Part shown: piece by piece, positions 60,310 to 64,000 of the stretch
How the letters are laid out: each line of letters begins with the position of its first letter
How positions within the stretch are numbered: position 1 is the first letter of the stretch
From: Lottia gigantea
Taxonomy: Eukaryota; Mollusca; Gastropoda; Lottiidae
DNA: 64,000 nt
Direction: 5' to 3'
NCBI RefSeq assembly: GCF_000327385.1
Contig: NW_008706957.1
Span: 693,408-757,407 of the forward strand
Made by a program: the position numbers and the translations under genes
Notes under the pieces: generated by a model
The model's input: only the letters and a program-made list of their open reading frames with translations
The model's database searches: none
What the model was told of the DNA's origin: nothing

Positions 60310-63300
60310 CATTTCACTTTCCTCCATATGACATTTTCACTCATTTTTTGTACATACTTCTACTATTTTTTTTTAAATATTTATTTTTAAATTACTATTA
60401 TAAACATTGCGAGTCTAAGACTAGATCTAGAAGATAGGAGAACTGAGTAAGTAAACTTGAAAAAATATTTCAAAACTAGTATTATTTCAAAATTTTTCAC
60501 TAAAAATATAAATACATATAGCTGACAGTAGGCAGCAACAACAATTGTACCATAACCAAATATTGTCTGAGCTTCTCAAATTGTCAAAACATTACTAGAC
60601 TAGATCTAGAAGACAGAGGCAGAGAATTTGTTAGTAAACATCAGTCTAGGCAACTAGATTATGATGAAAATAGAAAGGGATATAAATAAGAAGGTTTAAT
60701 AAAGAAAAGAGACAAGAAAGAAAGTGAAGAACATTGTCAACTAATTGAACGACTTTCTGTAGACAGATTCCTTGTTAACACTCAATCAATAACACTGTGA
60801 TAATTTGCTGTAGGCGTAGGGTTCTAGTAACACTGTGTATTATTTTCATGAGAAAGTCGAGTCATGTTGTCTAAATCTAAGTGACATCACAACATTCAAT
60901 ATTGAATATTTGTCTGATTTACAATCTTAATATTATCTTGTACAATTTCGCTTGGCACAATGTAAGCTTACAATTTAATAAAAGGTAAGTCAATCCAAAT
61001 TTCAACAAAAAATGAAGAATGCACGCAATAATATTTCTACAAAGCTTTTAAGTCACATGTAAAGCCATTTTTAAGTGATTTGCTGCCATTTAACAAATTT
61101 GACTTTTTGAGACCAGGGAGAGATTCAAAGTGGCTGTGAACTACGTTTGTGTGTGTTATTTACATAGAACCATGCGTAGTTTCTTAAGTCAGAAAAGGTG
61201 TCCTTTTAATGTATCCTTTCAGCATTTAGTATTTGTAGATTGTCATCATAGATGATATAAAATTGAGGATAATATCAAGTATTTTCCTGTTAACATTTTA
61301 ATCAATTTTAAACAATACATTACATTATAATTTTGCATCAATGTGAGCTTTTTTGTACAATTTTCATTGTTACATTATGAATAAGCCTTGAAACAATACA
61401 TGAATACTTGTTTTAGACAGTCAATTTGTACATTACTGCTATTTTCTTTATTGTTCTTTATACAATAAACTTGTAATGCATTTATCTTTTATAATCATTG
61501 TTATAATAGGCTCAGACAAAATAAGTTGTCTTCCTTTGAACATTGTTGTTTTATTTCAATGGGCTTTTTCTTTCAATAAGATAATATATATCATGATGTT
61601 TCATATCACAAGTTACTATAAAGATATTCAACAAATGAAATGCACTTTGCAATAAATGATTTGAATTCTTGGATTATACATTGTTATTAGTACGGTACCT
61701 TGTACATACACCAGGTCTAAACATGATTCGAAAGGCAATTTCGCCAGATCATAGAAAGTGTAATACAGACAGGTAAATCACCACCAATTTGCACCAAATT
61801 CTCTTTATGAACAAATTTATAGCCAGTAAAATTTATAAATACTAAGATGACCCTCTCCTACTGATATTAATAGAGAGTCAATCTTTGATTTAAACTTGTA
61901 CGTGTGTAATCAAAACTAGTTCTGGCACAATATATCATTGAATCGATGTATCTCAATACAACCTGCAAGATAGGCGTATCGTATCGCAACGTCTCATATA
62001 GCTACTTGGCAATACCTTTTATTCCATAAAAAGTGAGGATTTTTACAAGTTGTTAATTATGATATTACAATTTTTTCACTGAAATTATTAGAAACTTTTT
62101 ATAAGACAGTGGATGCTAACCACTTCTATCAACTATATTTCCAAATATCACAGTTAAAATGTAATAAATTAACAAATATTGAAACTTTGAAGATAATTTC
62201 ATCCTATTACCCCATATCACCATATGTATCAAATCATAACCCTTGTAACGCAAAAGTATCGTATCATGGCATGATTGACGATACCCAGAACTAATTTAAA
62301 CCTACATTTTGAAATGATTTAGTCACAAATTCTATTTTTGAAGCAGAAAAATCCCCGAGAAGTAATTCAATATCAAAGTTTAGTCAGGAAGTAAAATAGA
62401 AATATGTTATAGAAATACAGCTCCAGACAGTTGAAACAATGGAATTCTATATATAGACACAAATCACTTCTTTATGTTATGTTTTATATTGAAGAATGTT
62501 AATGTTTGAATTTGATGAGCACTACTTTAAACAGTCTTATACAAATCAAAGACTTGTATAAAACAATGCCTTTCTAGCTTGACCAATTTTAAAAGTATGT
62601 CAAATCCAGACACTAACAAGAAAGCATTCACCAATTTATTAGCTGGTAGACAAATATAATGTTAAATGTTTATAGACACCTATCAATCAATAATCAATAG
62701 GTCTATGGAGGATATTGACTTCCTAGTACTTCTTAATCTAGTACTTTGATAGTCATAAGTACCAGTACCTGGTACCGAAATGAAAAACACTGATTTCGAT
62801 CTTAAGTACCGTACTATTACTTAATTTGGGACAAATGAAGGCAAAGTAACAATACATTTATGGTAATGGTTAGGAAATTGTATTTGAAAAAGTTTCTTAA
62901 TGACTGAATTTTTCTAGAGTTATCAAAATCAAAATTTAACACCAATATGCAAAAGATTTGTAAAATTATAAGTCAATCTATGTTACCTTTGACCTTTGAA
63001 ATAAGAAAATTTGTAAAAACAAAAGTGCATGAGTCAGTGATAGGAAGGGGTAATAAGTTTAAATTTTAATCAGAAAATAATCAGAATCCTATCATCTATG
63101 AACTAAAAACTTTTAATCGAAGGTCAACAAGTTTTATCACTAATAATCCTTAATCAAAGTTCAAAACTCAACATCAGTCAACCTAATTCTCAAATCCCTG
63201 TGGTCACCCGACCTATTTACAGACAGGCCCTGGAATCAATGAGAACCAAGAGAATATCAATCAATAAATATGATATTACTCAGATAGAAATAAGATCAGA

Positions 63301-64000
63301 TTACATTCATCAGCAATAAAATAGGAGATAAACCTAGGCTTTCAAATAATGACATCAGTTTGAATTGCAAATTTTTACCATTATTCTATAAGCTTAGTTC
63401 TAGAAAGCTTTTACAATAATAAAACAGAATTAAAAACACACATATCTTATACCTTTACATTTCTTACAAAGGAAATTCCCTAGCTTACAAGTGGATACGA
63501 TTTGAAAATTCCCAAAAAAAAAATTGATCAAATCATGAGATCACCAGACCACAAAATAATGGTGACCTCAAAAAAATTTGGTTGAGATTTTGTGAATTAC
63601 AGAGACAATATAAGCAGGAAATCAGAATAGTGGAAGTGAATGACCCAGACAGTTCTTAGGAGTCTGCAGCCTTTTTTTCGAAAATCTCTTTCAAACAAAC
63701 ACGAATAATAACTATTTCGTTTTATATAAGATGAAAAGAATAAACAAAGAGTAAGCACATAAATTCATGATCCAAAAAAGTCACAATGTAACTAAAAATT
63801 TTAAATTTTGAATGGATAAAATTTATAAGCAATGTTTTTTTCCATTTTTGTGTAAATTACTGAATATTTTCACATATGCATGGATGATTAAATGTGATTA
63901 TTATACAATTATGTGAATTATTTCAACTATGTAGAGCAGAATGTTAGAGACATATAGTCAAATTGTCTTATATATCAACTGTCTACATATTTCTTACTTC
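60310..64000. other. Gene-free AT-rich sequence to the window end
   Basis: No coding exon, RNA gene or defined element recognised on either strand. Short frames such as 62109-62294 have no family features. An exon-like piece at about 61717-61775 (cag...GACAG|gtaaat on plus) is probably chance. Confidence 0.3.

Noticed and set aside
61717-61775. Short plus-strand exon with splice-like borders
   Set aside because: A 59-bp piece with borders of modest quality and no protein resemblance; such matches are frequent by chance in 64 kb.

Overview
The window is AT-rich, intron-rich animal nuclear DNA. Coding exons are short, have GT/AG borders and are separated by long introns full of minisatellites and small fold-back transposons. 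The closest protein resemblances are metazoan: RNF185, a Shaw-type Kv channel, Nemo-like kinase and a solitary IGFBP-type domain. The small insulin-binding-type secreted protein, the Shaw-type channel and the repeat style suggest a lophotrochozoan, most likely a mollusc. That assignment is inference; nothing here fixes the species. No bacterial, CRISPR or operon-like features are present, and no retrovirus-like element was recognised.

Layout. (1) 0.4-2.06 kb, minus strand: a three-exon gene for a 130-residue secreted protein with 12 cysteines in an IGFBP N-domain pattern (perlustrin-like); most of it is invisible to simple ORF calling. (2) 3.88-7.25 kb, plus: a very large coding exon for a roughly 918-residue, charged, low-complexity orphan protein, followed by an intron made almost wholly of a 27-bp minisatellite. 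(3) 9.90-12.78 kb, minus: a complete five-exon RNF185-type ER E3 ubiquitin ligase, convergent with gene 2. (4) 13-28 kb: gene-poor, with a 66-bp minisatellite block, G-rich tracts, several MITEs, a degenerate roughly 60-bp repeat and G/T-rich tracts. (5) 28.5-31.0 kb, plus: a complete two-exon Shaw-like (Kv3-type) potassium channel with unusual S4 and S6 residues, flanked by inverted copies of one dispersed repeat. (6) 31-39.9 kb: spacer with at least five different tandem repeats, including one whose units carry poly(A)-signal hexamers. (7) 39.9-53.65 kb, minus: seven exons covering the kinase core and C terminus of Nemo-like kinase; the ATP-binding N-terminal exons were not found and probably lie past the right edge, so 53.65-64 kb is probably one long intron.

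The four recognisable genes have unrelated jobs: a secreted growth-factor or shell-matrix-type binder, ER-associated degradation, neuronal or muscle repolarisation, and Wnt/TGF-beta signalling. They appear to be ordinary neighbours, not a functional cluster. The distinctive content is the repeat landscape: three different MITE families with the same TTAA-flanked end structure, a hAT-type MITE with a near-perfect 8-bp target duplication, a TAA-flanked MITE, a large hAT-like fold-back element, a dispersed tRNA-headed SINE, and at least nine minisatellite or microsatellite arrays, several inside introns. All coordinates come from hand reading; exon borders rest on splice consensus, frame continuity and family resemblance, not transcripts.
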